Of a stretch of DNA of 64,000 nt, positions 17,717-25,253 are shown piece after piece (the first letter of the stretch is position 1; the number at the start of each line of letters is the position of its first letter). The notes under the pieces are model-generated. The model had not been told where the DNA came from. It did not search any database and saw only the letters and a list, made by a program, of their open reading frames with translations. This stretch comes from Streptomyces sp. F63 (lineage in GTDB: Bacteria; Actinomycetota; Actinomycetes; Streptomycetales; Streptomycetaceae), in contig NZ_JAGPXX010000029.1 in assembly GCF_018070345.1 (NCBI RefSeq), positions 20,253-84,252 of the forward strand. The letters are read 5' to 3'. Made by a program: the position numbers and the translations under genes.

Positions 17717-18493
17717 TCAGAGTTCGTACGGGTAGGGCAGGAGATCGCCGCGTTTGGGCGCGAGCCCGTCACCGGAGGAGCGCCCGGTCAGCCGCCGGCC
17801 GATCCACGGCAGCAGATGCTCGCGGGCGAACCGCAGATCGCTGCTCCGCCGCCGGTACCAGCTCTCCGGTGCCACCGGCGGCAGCGGTTCGGTCCAGTCG
17901 CGGCGCGGCTCCAGGCCGATTGTCTGCCAGACGGCCTCGGACACCCGGCGGTGCCCCTCGGCGGTGAGGTGGAGCCGGTCGACGGCCCACAGCCGGGGGT
18001 CGCCCAGGGCACCGGAGCCGTAGAGGTCCACGACGAGGGCGCCGTGCGCGCCGGCCAGTTCGTCGATGAAGCCGAAGAGCTGTTCCATGCGGGGCCGGAA
18101 GCGCTCCATCACCGGCCCGTTCCGCCCGGGGCTGCGCATCAGCACCAGGCGGCCGCAGTTGGGCGCCAGCTTGGTGACGGCCTCTTCCAGCCGGGCGCGG
18201 ACCAGGCCCATGTCGCACGCGGGGCGGAGGGCGTCGTTGAGTCCGCCGACGAGGGTCACCAGGTCCGCGTTCATGGCGGCCGCCGCGTCCACCTGCTCGT
18301 CCACGATCTGGCCGATGAGTTTTCCGCGCACCGCCAGATTGGCGTAACGGAAGCCGGGGGTCCGGGCGGCCAGGTCCGCCGCGAGGAGGTCGGCCCAGCC
18401 GCGGTAACTGCCGTCGGGCAGGCGGTCGGACATGCCCTCGGTGAAGGAGTCGCCCAGGGCGACAAAACTGGTGTAGGAGGCATTCATCTGCAT
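17717..18493 (-). CDS. SGNH/GDSL-type esterase or lipase
   Basis: This 258-residue hydrolase has block I FVALGDSFTEG with the catalytic Ser, block III VTLVGGLNDALRP with the oxyanion Asn and block V DRLHLTAEGHRRV with the catalytic Asp and His. There is no signal peptide, so it is intracellular. AGGA lies upstream of the ATG at 18493; an internal ATG two codons later is equally possible. Substrate unknown. It is a monocistronic gene upstream of purB on the same strand, separated by about 90 bp. Confidence 0.88.
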   Translation of the reverse strand: MQMNASYTSFVALGDSFTEGMSDRLPDGSYRGWADLLAADLAARTPGFRYANLAVRGKLIGQIVDEQVDAAAAMNADLVTLVGGLNDALRPACDMGLVRARLEEAVTKLAPNCGRLVLMRSPGRNGPVMERFRPRMEQLFGFIDELAGAHGALVVDLYGSGALGDPRLWAVDRLHLTAEGHRRVSEAVWQTIGLEPRRDWTEPLPPVAPESWYRRRSSDLRFAREHLLPWIGRRLTGRSSGDGLAPKRGDLLPYPYEL

Positions 18494-18727
18494 GACGCCG
18501 GAAATCCTACGCCCGGCCGGGACGGGGGAGGGGGCCGGTGGGGATGAGGCCCCGGTCACAGCGGGGCGCGCGATACGGGGCTATGGTCGCCCGACCGGTA
18601 CCGGTATGGGTGCTGTTCGGCGGCTCCGTGCCGTATCCGGTCCCGTTCCCGTCTTCGTCCCGCCGTCTTCGTCCCGCCGTCCCGTGGCGCGGGGCCGGGC
18701 GGGACCCCTCGGCAAGGAGTGTGCGCA

Positions 18728-18865
18728 ATGACCGCTGCCGCTGTCGCGGCCGCCCGTACCGGCGGACCGCCGGACGACGACCACCACCCGCTGCTGGAGC
18801 ACGTCGCGGGGTGGGTTCTCACGATCCTGCTGGCAGTGCTCATCGCGCGATTCGGTCCGCTCTGA
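18728..18865 (+). CDS. 45-residue single-pass membrane protein
   Basis: A small open frame has a strong ribosome site (AAGGAG, 8 nt before the ATG) and encodes an Asp/His-rich N-terminus (GGPPDDDHHPLLEHV) and one membrane helix (AGWVLTILLAVLIARFGPL). I do not recognise it. The ribosome site, the sensible amphipathic layout and the absence of any competing gene support it as real. It lies upstream of the HATPase gene on the same strand, beyond an AT-rich inverted repeat. Confidence 0.6.
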   Translation: MTAAAVAAARTGGPPDDDHHPLLEHVAGWVLTILLAVLIARFGPL

Positions 18866-18933
18866 GACCGGAATGATCGGGTCTGCCCGGTTCTGGTTGG
18901 TAGGGCGTCCGGAACAGATCGGTCATCAACGCT

Positions 18934-18976
18934 TTACTTCCCGGTAAACGCATTTTATTGTTTTACGCGGAAGTAA
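18934..18976. promoter_or_regulatory. AT-rich imperfect inverted repeat upstream of the HATPase gene
   Basis: TTACTTCC (18934-18941) and GGAAGTAA (18969-18976) are exact complements; after a 2-bp mismatch, GTAAA (18944-18948) pairs with TTTAC (18962-18966), leaving a 13-nt loop. The segment is markedly AT-rich for this genome. It lies 69 nt after the small membrane-protein gene and 145 nt before the HATPase gene, so it is either an operator/promoter region or a terminator. Confidence 0.5.
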
Positions 18977-19120
18977 CCCGCAGCTGCCGTCTGCCCGGAC
19001 GCACCCGGGGGAACGGCCGCGCGGAAGCCTCGCAGCGTCGCGAACCTTCCCGTGCCGCACACGGCACGCTCGATCCGCTGAGCCCCTGTCGTCGGACAGC
19101 CGGGCCGTAGTGGAGACCCC

Positions 19121-19657
19121 ATGCACCACCCGCACCCGCGTGGGCCGGCGGAGGCCACACTGCCTCACCCGGCCCATGTGCCCGTGTGCCGCCCGGCCTC
19201 CGAGCCGGCGGTGCCCGAGCCCGTCACCGGCCGGGCCGGCCCCTGGCCGCTGCCGCGGTCGGGCGAGGCGTGCGCGCTCGCCCGCAGGGCCGTGCGGCAC
19301 ACCCTGTCCCGCTGGGGACTCGGCGACCTCGCCGACACCGCGGAACTCCTGGTCAGCGAACTCGTCGCCAATGCGCTGCGGCACGCGCAGGGCCCCGTCC
19401 ACCTGACCCTCGTCCGGGGTGCCTCGGTCTGCTGCCAGGTCGGTGACGGAAGCCGGGAACTGCCCCGGGTCCGCCGCGCCACCGCGGACGACGAACACGG
19501 CCGCGGCATGTCGATGGTCGACCTGATGGCCTGCGACTGGGGCGCGGACCGCACCCCCTGGGGCAAGGAAGTCTGGTTCTCCCTCCCGGCCCCGGCCGCT
19601 CCTCTTCCGGCCGCCGTCGTGCCGGCCCCGGCGCCGCCCGCGGACGAGCGGGACTGA
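19121..19657 (+). CDS. HATPase_c-type regulatory protein (RsbW/anti-sigma-like)
   Basis: This 178-residue protein has a GHKL ATPase domain of the type abundant in Streptomyces: LLVSELVANALRHA is the N box, VGDGSRELPRVRRA the G1 box and DEHGRGMSMVDLMA the G2/lid region. Such stand-alone domains bind or phosphorylate anti-anti-sigma factors and related partners. The tails at both ends are Pro/Ala-rich. GTGGAG lies 6 nt ahead of the ATG. No anti-sigma antagonist or sigma gene is adjacent, so the partner is unknown. Confidence 0.85.
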   Translation: MHHPHPRGPAEATLPHPAHVPVCRPASEPAVPEPVTGRAGPWPLPRSGEACALARRAVRHTLSRWGLGDLADTAELLVSELVANALRHAQGPVHLTLVRGASVCCQVGDGSRELPRVRRATADDEHGRGMSMVDLMACDWGADRTPWGKEVWFSLPAPAAPLPAAVVPAPAPPADERD

Positions 19658-19667
19658 GTACGGACGC

Positions 19668-19689
19668 CGGGAGCCCGTGCCGGCTCCCG
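19668..19689 (+). terminator. Hairpin terminator after the HATPase gene
   Basis: CGGGAGCC and GGCTCCCG form an 8-bp stem with a 6-nt loop, 11 nt after the stop codon. No T-run. Confidence 0.5.
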
Positions 19690-19795
19690 TGAGGGCCGGG
19701 CCGGGCCACCGCGGCGGCACGCGCGCCCGCGGCCCTCCGAGTGCGACCGGGACCCCCGGGCGCCCGGACCCCTCCGGCCGAGCCGGCCTCCGTGA

Positions 19796-20812
19796 TCAGG
19801 CGGGCGTGCGGCCGACCAGCTCCCGCAGGACGTCCTCCATGGTGACGAGGCCGGCCAGCTTGCCGTCCGCCCCGATCACCGCGGCCAGATGCGTACTGGA
19901 ACTCCGCATCGCGCCCAGGGCGTCGTCCAGCGGCGTCTCGGCCCGGACCCGGGCGATCGGCCGCATCGCCGCCACGGGGAAGGGCAGATCCCGCGGCCGG
20001 GCGTCCAGCGCGTCCTTCACGTGCAGGTAGCCCAGGATCCGGAGGCCGGAGTCCACCACCGGGAAGCGGGAGAACCCCGACTCCCATGCCAGGGTCTCCA
20101 GACCCTCCGGCGTGATGCCGAGCGGGGCGGCGACCACGTTGGCCACCGGCTTGACGACCTCCCGCACGGGCCGGCGGCCGAGCTCCAGGGCGTCCCGCAG
20201 GCGCTCCGTGGACCGCTTGTCCAGCAGCCCCGCCTCACGGGAGTCGGCCACCATCCGGGCCAGCTCGTCGTCCGAGAACGTGGCCGCGACCTCGTTCTTC
20301 GGCTCCACGCGCAGCAGCTTCAGCAGCGCGTTGGCGAAGGCGTTGACGGTGAAGATCACCGGGCGGAGCGCCCGGGAGAGGGCCACCATCGGCGGGCCCA
20401 GGAGCAGCGCGGTCCGCACCGGTGCGGCGAGCGCGACGTTCTTCGGCACCATCTCGCCGAAGAGCATGTGCAGATACGTCGCCGCCGCCAGGGCGATGAC
20501 GAAGGAGATGGGATGCACCAGGCCGTGCGGCACGCCCACCGCGTCGAACAGCGGTTCCAGCAGATGGGCGATCGCCGGCTCGGCGACCACACCCAGGACC
20601 AGCGTGCACAGCGTGATACCGAGCTGCGCGGCGGCCATCAGCGCCGAGACGTGCTGCAGTCCCCACAGCACGCTCGTGGCGCGCCGGTCGCCCTCCTCGG
20701 CGAGCGGTTCCACCTGGCTGCGCCGGACCGAGATCATCGCGAACTCGGCACCGACGAAGAAGGCGTTCAGGATCAGCGTGAGCAGACCCACGAACAGCTG
20801 GATCGCGGTCAT
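19796..20812 (-). CDS. CNNM/CBS-domain membrane protein (CorC/HlyC family), second of pair
   Basis: This 338-residue protein has an N-terminal CNNM transmembrane domain (about residues 1-170; LFVGLLTLILNAFFVGAEFA, then LGITLCTLVLG and SFVIALAAATYLHMLFGEMV) and a pair of CBS domains (about 190-335). Homologues transport or sense Mg2+ and other divalent cations. The typical C-terminal CorC_HlyC domain is absent; its partner upstream keeps one. It starts inside the stop codon of that partner (ATGA overlap), implying stoichiometric expression and perhaps a heteromer. Confidence 0.88.
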   Translation of the reverse strand: MTAIQLFVGLLTLILNAFFVGAEFAMISVRRSQVEPLAEEGDRRATSVLWGLQHVSALMAAAQLGITLCTLVLGVVAEPAIAHLLEPLFDAVGVPHGLVHPISFVIALAAATYLHMLFGEMVPKNVALAAPVRTALLLGPPMVALSRALRPVIFTVNAFANALLKLLRVEPKNEVAATFSDDELARMVADSREAGLLDKRSTERLRDALELGRRPVREVVKPVANVVAAPLGITPEGLETLAWESGFSRFPVVDSGLRILGYLHVKDALDARPRDLPFPVAAMRPIARVRAETPLDDALGAMRSSSTHLAAVIGADGKLAGLVTMEDVLRELVGRTPA

Positions 20813-22152
20813 CGGGCGGCCTCCTCGTGGTGCTGCTCACCGTGCTCGGGCAGGGGGGCGTGCAGCAGCACGCGCGCCGCCCGGCGGCCCGACGCGTCCA
20901 CCACGTCGACCTGCCAGCCGGCGACCTCCAGCCGGTCGCCCTCGGCCGGTATCCGGCCGAGCTCCGTGGCGACCAGCCCGGCCAGGGTCTCGTACGGCCC
21001 CTCGGGGGCGCGCAGGCCGATCGTCTCCAGCTGGTCGGTCCGGGCCGCGCCGTCCGCCGCGTAGAGCGCCCGGCCCTCCTCGTCGGTGCCGGCCGGCGCC
21101 AGGTCGGGCGCCTCCAGGGGGTCGTGCTCGTCCCGGACCTCGCCGACGACCTCCTCGACGATGTCCTCCAGGGTGACGACACCGGCGGTGCCGCCGTACT
21201 CGTCGATGACGACGGCCATGCTGCGCTTGCCGGAGAGCCGGTCGAGCAGCCGGTCCACCGTCAGCGACTCCGGGACGAGCAGCGGCTCGCGCAGCAGCTC
21301 GGTCACCGGGTGGCGCGCCCGGCGCCCGGCCGGAACCGCCAGGACATCCTTGATGTGCGCGATGCCGACGACCGTGTCGAGGCTGCCCCGGTAGACGGGG
21401 AAGCGGGAGAGACCCGTGGCGCGGGTGGCATTGGCGACGTCCTCCGCGGTGGCCTGCACGTCGAGGGCCATGACCTGCACGCGTGGCGTCATGACGTTCT
21501 CGGCGCTCAGCTCGGAGAGGTTCAGTGTCCGCACGAACAGCTCGGCCGTGTCGGGCTCCAGGGCCCCCTCCCTGGCGGAGTGCCGGGCCAGGGCCACCAG
21601 CTCCTGCGGGCCGCGCGCGGACGCCAGCTCCTCGGCCGGCTCCAGGCCCATCCGGCGGACGAGGCGGTTGGCGGAGTTGTTGAGATGGCTGATGAGCGGG
21701 CGGAAGGCCGCGCTGAACACGCGCTGCGGCGTGGCGACGGCCTTCGCCACCGGCAGCGGGCTGGAGATCGCCCAGTTCTTGGGGACCAGCTCGCCGACCA
21801 CCATCAGGACCACGGTCGACACGGCCGTACCGGTGACGAGGGCGACGGAGCCCACGGCCCCCTCGGGGACCCCGGCGGCGGTGAGCGGTCCGCGCAGCAG
21901 CGCCGCGATGGACGGCTCGGCGAGCATACCGATGACCAGGTTGGTGACGGTGATGCCGAGCTGGGCGCCGGAGAGCTGGAAGGTCAGATTGCGGACGGCC
22001 TTGAGGGCGCTCTCCGCACCCCGCTCACCGTTCTCGGCCGCCTGTTCCAGGCTGCCGCGCTCCAGGGTGGTCAGCGAGAACTCCGCCGCGACGAAGGCAC
22101 CGCACGCCAGGGACAGGAGGAGCGCCAGGGCGAGAAGCAGCAATTCGATCAT
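20809..22152 (-). CDS. CNNM/CBS-domain membrane protein with CorC_HlyC domain, first of pair
   Basis: This 447-residue protein has the CNNM membrane domain (about 1-190; MIELLLLALALLLSLACGAF, GAQLGITVTNLVIGMLAEP, VVLMVVGELVPKNWA), two CBS domains (about 205-330; MAVVIDEYGGTAGVVTLEDI is the second) and a C-terminal CorC_HlyC domain (about 350-430). The start is ATG at 22152: GGAGG lies 8 nt before it, whereas a GTG three codons upstream would abut the ribosome site. Divalent cation handling is inferred from the family. A structured leader of about 120 nt precedes it. Confidence 0.88.
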   Translation of the reverse strand: MIELLLLALALLLSLACGAFVAAEFSLTTLERGSLEQAAENGERGAESALKAVRNLTFQLSGAQLGITVTNLVIGMLAEPSIAALLRGPLTAAGVPEGAVGSVALVTGTAVSTVVLMVVGELVPKNWAISSPLPVAKAVATPQRVFSAAFRPLISHLNNSANRLVRRMGLEPAEELASARGPQELVALARHSAREGALEPDTAELFVRTLNLSELSAENVMTPRVQVMALDVQATAEDVANATRATGLSRFPVYRGSLDTVVGIAHIKDVLAVPAGRRARHPVTELLREPLLVPESLTVDRLLDRLSGKRSMAVVIDEYGGTAGVVTLEDIVEEVVGEVRDEHDPLEAPDLAPAGTDEEGRALYAADGAARTDQLETIGLRAPEGPYETLAGLVATELGRIPAEGDRLEVAGWQVDVVDASGRRAARVLLHAPLPEHGEQHHEEAAR

Positions 22153-22161
22153 CGGGTTCAC

Positions 22162-22292
22162 CTCCCCCCATGGTGGGCCGGGGAACGGAGGATCGCGCGA
22201 TGGTCGCTACTGGGAGGCTCGCCCATGGGCGGACGCTCACACCTTTCGTCATGCGGAGGCGGGGCCGCGAGGCCCGGGGGACCACCATAGTA
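22162..22292 (-). promoter_or_regulatory. Promoter and structured 5' leader of the CNNM operon
   Basis: A -10 box TACTAT (22287-22292, reverse strand) predicts a transcript start near 22280 and an untranslated leader of about 120-130 nt. Several hairpins can form in it: GGGCC-TCGC-GGCCC, the palindrome GCCCATGGGC, and GCGACC/ATCGCGCG. The tail GGCGAGCCTCCCAGTAGCGA is conserved-looking. Such a long structured leader ahead of cation-related genes suggests a metal-sensing riboswitch, but it does not match any class I can name with confidence. Confidence 0.4.
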
Positions 22293-22363
22293 AAGGCTCA
22301 GCAAAACGGCGGGCGAAGCGGCAGTGCACGCGCTCGGTCGTCGACCGCTCCGCCGAGATGAGA

Positions 22364-22792
22364 TCAGGGGTGGGGCAGCGGCTTCACCCAGCGCCGCCAC
22401 TGGTCCTGCCGCCGGTAGCCGGCAGCGGCCCAGGCCCGGTGGGCGCGTGCGTTCGCCTCCAGCACCATGGCGTCGGCCCGCCGGCCGCCGAGCGCCGCGA
22501 ACCGCTGCTCGGCGGCCCGCAGCAGGGCGGTCGCCACGCCCTGCCGGCGATGTGCGGGGAGGACGGCGAGACGGTACAGGCTGCACCGCCAGCCGTCGTA
22601 GCCGGCTATGACGGACCCCACGAGACGGCCCGCCGACTCGGCCAGGAGCAGGGCTCCGGGGTCCCGTGCGATGAGCCCGGTCACCCCTGTCTCGTCGTCG
22701 CTGACGCTCGTCCCCTCGGCTGCCGCCTTCCAGAAGGCCAGCACGTCGGCGGCGTCGGACGGACGGGCGGTGCGGATTTCCACATCGGTCAT
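22364..22792 (-). CDS. GNAT family N-acetyltransferase
   Basis: This 142-residue acetyltransferase has the GNAT core: IRTARPSDAADVLAFW at the N-terminus, the acetyl-CoA loop RLAVLPAHRRQGVATALL and the C-terminal EANARAHRAWAAAGYRRQ segment. The substrate is unknown. It is separated by about 85 bp from the ABC ATPase gene upstream on the same strand. Confidence 0.88.
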   Translation of the reverse strand: MTDVEIRTARPSDAADVLAFWKAAAEGTSVSDDETGVTGLIARDPGALLLAESAGRLVGSVIAGYDGWRCSLYRLAVLPAHRRQGVATALLRAAEQRFAALGGRRADAMVLEANARAHRAWAAAGYRRQDQWRRWVKPLPHP

Positions 22793-22875
22793 GACCGGCA
22801 GCGAAGCATGCCGGCGGGTGCCCGGGCCACGTGATTCCGCGGACCGGGACGTGGCCGTCCGCCGCGCCCGGGGGC

Positions 22876-23685
22876 TCAGGCCCCCGCGCCGCCGCCCTCG
22901 GCGGGCGGCGGCGGGCCCGGGGTGAAGAGGCGCATCCGCTGCAGTACCCGCTCGGCGGTCGGCTCCGTCATCTCGTCGACGATGCGGCCGTCGGCCAGGA
23001 ACAGCACCCGGTCGGCGAAGGCGGCCGCGTTCGGGTCGTGGGTGACCATCACCACCGTCTGCCCGAGCTCGTCCACGGCCTCGCGCAGAAAGCGCAGGAC
23101 CTCCCGGCCGCTCCGGGAGTCCAGGTTCCCGGTCGGCTCGTCCGCGAAGATCAGTTCGGGGCGGGAGGCCAGGGCCCGCGCGCAGGCCACCCGCTGCTGC
23201 TGGCCGCCGGAGAGCTGGGACGGGCGGTGCGAGAGCCGGTCCCGCAGGCGCAGGGTGTCGATCACCCGGTCGAGCCAGGCCCGGTCGGGCTTGCGGCCGG
23301 CGATGTCCATCGGCAGCGTGATGTTCTCGGCCGCCGTCAGCGTCGGCAGCAGGTTGAACGACTGGAACATGAAGCCGACCCGGTCCCGCCGCAGCCGGGT
23401 GAGATCCCGTTCCCTGAGCCCGGTGATCTCCGTGCCGCCCAGCCAGACCCGGCCCGCCGAGACGGAGTCCAGCCCGGCCAGGCAGTGCATCAGTGTGGAC
23501 TTGCCGGAGCCGGAGGGGCCCATCACCGCCGTGAACCGGCCCCGTTCGATCGTCACGTCCACGGCGTCCACGGCGATCACCGTCGTCTCGCCGGAACCGT
23601 AGGCCTTGGTGAGCGCCTCGGCCCGCGCGGCCGGGGGCCGTCCGTCCGCGGCGTCGCGGGTGGTCTCCTGTGCAAGGGTGGGCAT
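22876..23685 (-). CDS. ABC transporter ATP-binding protein (LolD/MacB type), no permease nearby
   Basis: This 269-residue ATPase has Walker A GPSGSGKST (about residues 56-64), the Q-loop MFQSFNLLPTLTA, the signature LSGGQQQRVACARAL, Walker B LIFADEPTGNLD and the H-loop VVMVTHDP. This subfamily energises export or envelope-stress permeases with FtsX-like MacB domains. No permease gene lies next to it in this window, which is unusual: it either works with a distant permease or the partner was lost. It is divergent from the second antitoxin-toxin pair. Confidence 0.9.
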   Translation of the reverse strand: MPTLAQETTRDAADGRPPAARAEALTKAYGSGETTVIAVDAVDVTIERGRFTAVMGPSGSGKSTLMHCLAGLDSVSAGRVWLGGTEITGLRERDLTRLRRDRVGFMFQSFNLLPTLTAAENITLPMDIAGRKPDRAWLDRVIDTLRLRDRLSHRPSQLSGGQQQRVACARALASRPELIFADEPTGNLDSRSGREVLRFLREAVDELGQTVVMVTHDPNAAAFADRVLFLADGRIVDEMTEPTAERVLQRMRLFTPGPPPPAEGGGAGA

Positions 23686-23761
23686 GGCCGCCTCCCGTCT
23701 CGGTGTGGCGTCCCCCGGGGGGCTTCCGAGGGTAGGGGGCCGCGGGGCGGGCCGGTACCCC

Positions 23762-23791
23762 TTGCCGATGATAGCGGATAAGTGCTAGCTT
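23762..23791 (+). promoter_or_regulatory. Promoter of the second antitoxin-toxin pair (leaderless)
   Basis: TTGCCG (23762-23767), an 18-nt spacer and TAGCTT (23786-23791, preceded by TGC) form a good housekeeping promoter. The -10 ends 6 nt before the GTG start at 23798, so transcription should begin at the start codon. Confidence 0.6.
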
Positions 23792-23797
23792 GGGAGG

Positions 23798-24022
23798 GTG
23801 GCCAAGACCCAGCTGAACGTCCGGGTGGACGAGACGACCGCCGAGACCGCGCGGCAGCGCGCGCTCCAGCGGGGCATGAGCGTGAACCGCTACATCGAGG
23901 AGCTCGTCCGGCAGGACGCCGGTGAGGCCGGCCGGACGTTCGTCGAGGCGGCCGCCGACTTCATGAAGCAGTACGAGTCGGTCTTCGCGGAGGAGTTCGG
24001 CGAGGAGCGCACCCGCCGTTGA
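23798..24022 (+). CDS. Ribbon-helix-helix antitoxin-like protein (second pair)
   Basis: This 74-residue protein begins MAKTQLNVRVDETTAETARQ and continues RGMSVNRYIEELVRQ, a clear ribbon-helix-helix DNA-binding fold with the antiparallel strand at the N-terminus. The C-terminal half (EAAADFMKQYESVFAEEFG) resembles that of the antitoxin at 5042-5293, with an acidic, toxin-contacting pattern. A GTG start follows the -10 box by 6 nt (leaderless). Its stop overlaps the toxin start (TTGA), coupling the two genes. Confidence 0.7.
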   Translation: MAKTQLNVRVDETTAETARQRALQRGMSVNRYIEELVRQDAGEAGRTFVEAAADFMKQYESVFAEEFGEERTRR

Positions 24023-24393
24023 CCTTCCGCATCGACCTCTCCTGGCTGCTCATGGTGGCCGAGCAGAACACCCCCGGCGATCCGGCGGTGACCGACTGGG
24101 GCGCGCTCGTCGCCGCCGTCAGCCGGCACGAGGCGGAGATATTCGGTGTCCCCGTCTACACCGATCCGCAGAGCCGCGCGGCCGCCCTGCTGCAACTGCT
24201 GCTCCACGTACCGGCGCTGGAGCGGTCCAACGCCGTGTTCGCCTCGGCCGTCGCCTACGCCTATCTCGTCGCGAGCGGGCTGAAGATCAGCACCTCGCCG
24301 GAGCAGGTCCGCGATCTGGCCCGGCTCGTCAAGGACGGGACCGCCGGAGTGGAGGCCATCGCGGAGGAACTGCGGAGCTGGAGCCTGCCGTAG
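24019..24393 (+). CDS. Doc/Fic-like toxin homologue of the second pair, Fic motif degenerate
   Basis: This 124-residue protein is a paralogue of the one at 4668-5039, sharing IDLSWLL, DPAVTDWGALVAAVSRH, RAAALLQLL and LARLVKD...AEELRSWSLP. The segment VPALERSNAVFASAVAYAYL occupies the place of the Doc/Fic catalytic loop but lacks the His and the GNKR residues. It begins with TTG overlapping the antitoxin stop, a weak start consistent with limiting toxin amount. Family assignment is by pattern; toxicity is untested and enzymatic activity by the usual Fic mechanism looks unlikely. Confidence 0.6.
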   Translation: MTFRIDLSWLLMVAEQNTPGDPAVTDWGALVAAVSRHEAEIFGVPVYTDPQSRAAALLQLLLHVPALERSNAVFASAVAYAYLVASGLKISTSPEQVRDLARLVKDGTAGVEAIAEELRSWSLP

Positions 24394-24417
24394 CCGTAGC
24401 CGTAGCCGTAGCCGTAG
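24388..24417 (+). repeat. Hexanucleotide tandem repeat (CCGTAG)5
   Basis: Five perfect copies of CCGTAG begin at the last codons of the toxin gene; the first TAG is its stop codon. Later copies are untranslated but supply a stop in the toxin's frame at each repeat, so slippage would not change the protein. Confidence 0.8.
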
Positions 24418-24435
24418 CCGTGGGCCGGCCGGGGT

Positions 24436-25110
24436 TCACTCCGGCCGCCGCGCCACGCCCAGGACATGGGGGGAGCAGGGCAGCGGCAGCCCCTGCCCCG
24501 GGACCCGCAGCCGGCGGTGGGGGCCGATCTCGAACCCCGCCGCGGCGATCTCCGCCAGGGTGTCCCGGCCGGTGTGGCAGCCGCCGAACAGCTTCGGCCA
24601 CACCGTGCGGTCCAGGGCCCGCTGCACCCGGTCGGCGGCCGGGCGGCCGGCCCGCCCGTGCTCGTAGAAGCGCAGTTCGCCGCCGGGCCGGAGGACCCGG
24701 CGGATCTCGGCCAGGGCCCGCGGCAGATCACGCACCGAGCAGAGCACCAGCGAGGCCACGGCCGCGTCGAAGTGCCCGTCGCCCAGGGGCAGTTCCTCGG
24801 CCGTCCCCGGCATCACCTCCACCGGGACCGCGGCGCGCCGTCCGGCCGCCACCGCCAGCCGCCGCAGCCGGGGCTCCGGCTCGACGGCGGACACCCGGGT
24901 GACGCCGGGCGGGTAGTGGCCGAAGTTGAGGCCGTTGCCCGCGCCGACCTCCACGACCCGGCCGGAGAGCCCGGACAGCAGCTCGGTCCGGTGCGCGGCG
25001 GTCTCCCCCTGTTTCTCGGCGAGGACGCTCAGCCGCGTGTAGAACCGGGCGAAGAGCGGATGGTGCACCGTGGCACGCGCGTCGCCGCTGTTCCCGCTGA
25101 GCCGTGACAT
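24436..25110 (-). CDS. Class I SAM-dependent methyltransferase
   Basis: This 224-residue methyltransferase has the SAM-binding motif VVEVGAGNGLNFGHYPPG, the acidic motif AVEPEP and post-I segments PLGDGHFDAAVASLVLCSV and VLRPGGELRFYEHGRA. The pattern GLNFxHYP...EHGR...GGCHTGRDT is that of METTL7-like or phospholipid-type methyltransferases rather than BioC. The ATG at 25110 has AAGGAG 8 nt upstream. It lies 143 bp downstream of bioD on the same strand and is probably a separate unit. Confidence 0.85.
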   Translation of the reverse strand: MSRLSGNSGDARATVHHPLFARFYTRLSVLAEKQGETAAHRTELLSGLSGRVVEVGAGNGLNFGHYPPGVTRVSAVEPEPRLRRLAVAAGRRAAVPVEVMPGTAEELPLGDGHFDAAVASLVLCSVRDLPRALAEIRRVLRPGGELRFYEHGRAGRPAADRVQRALDRTVWPKLFGGCHTGRDTLAEIAAAGFEIGPHRRLRVPGQGLPLPCSPHVLGVARRPE

Positions 25111-25253
25111 GGCCGGACTCCTTCTTCGGTGGTGGTGTGCGAACGGTCCCGACGGCACCGCCCATCGCATTGTCCCCGCCCGCCCCGGACCGGTGCGGGC
25201 GGCGGCACGAGCCCGGGGGCACCGCGCGCCTCCGCCCGCCCCCGTCCGCCGGC

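Noticed and set aside
22162..22292. M-box or yybP-ykoY riboswitch
   Set aside because: Some words look similar (GAGCCTCC, ACGAAAGG) but the order and conserved cores cannot be matched by eye; kept only as an unassigned leader.
24436..25110. Methyltransferase as BioC, completing the biotin pathway
   Set aside because: The motifs (GLNFxHYP, EHGR, GGCHTGRDT) are those of METTL7/phospholipid-type methyltransferases, and 143 bp separates it from bioD.
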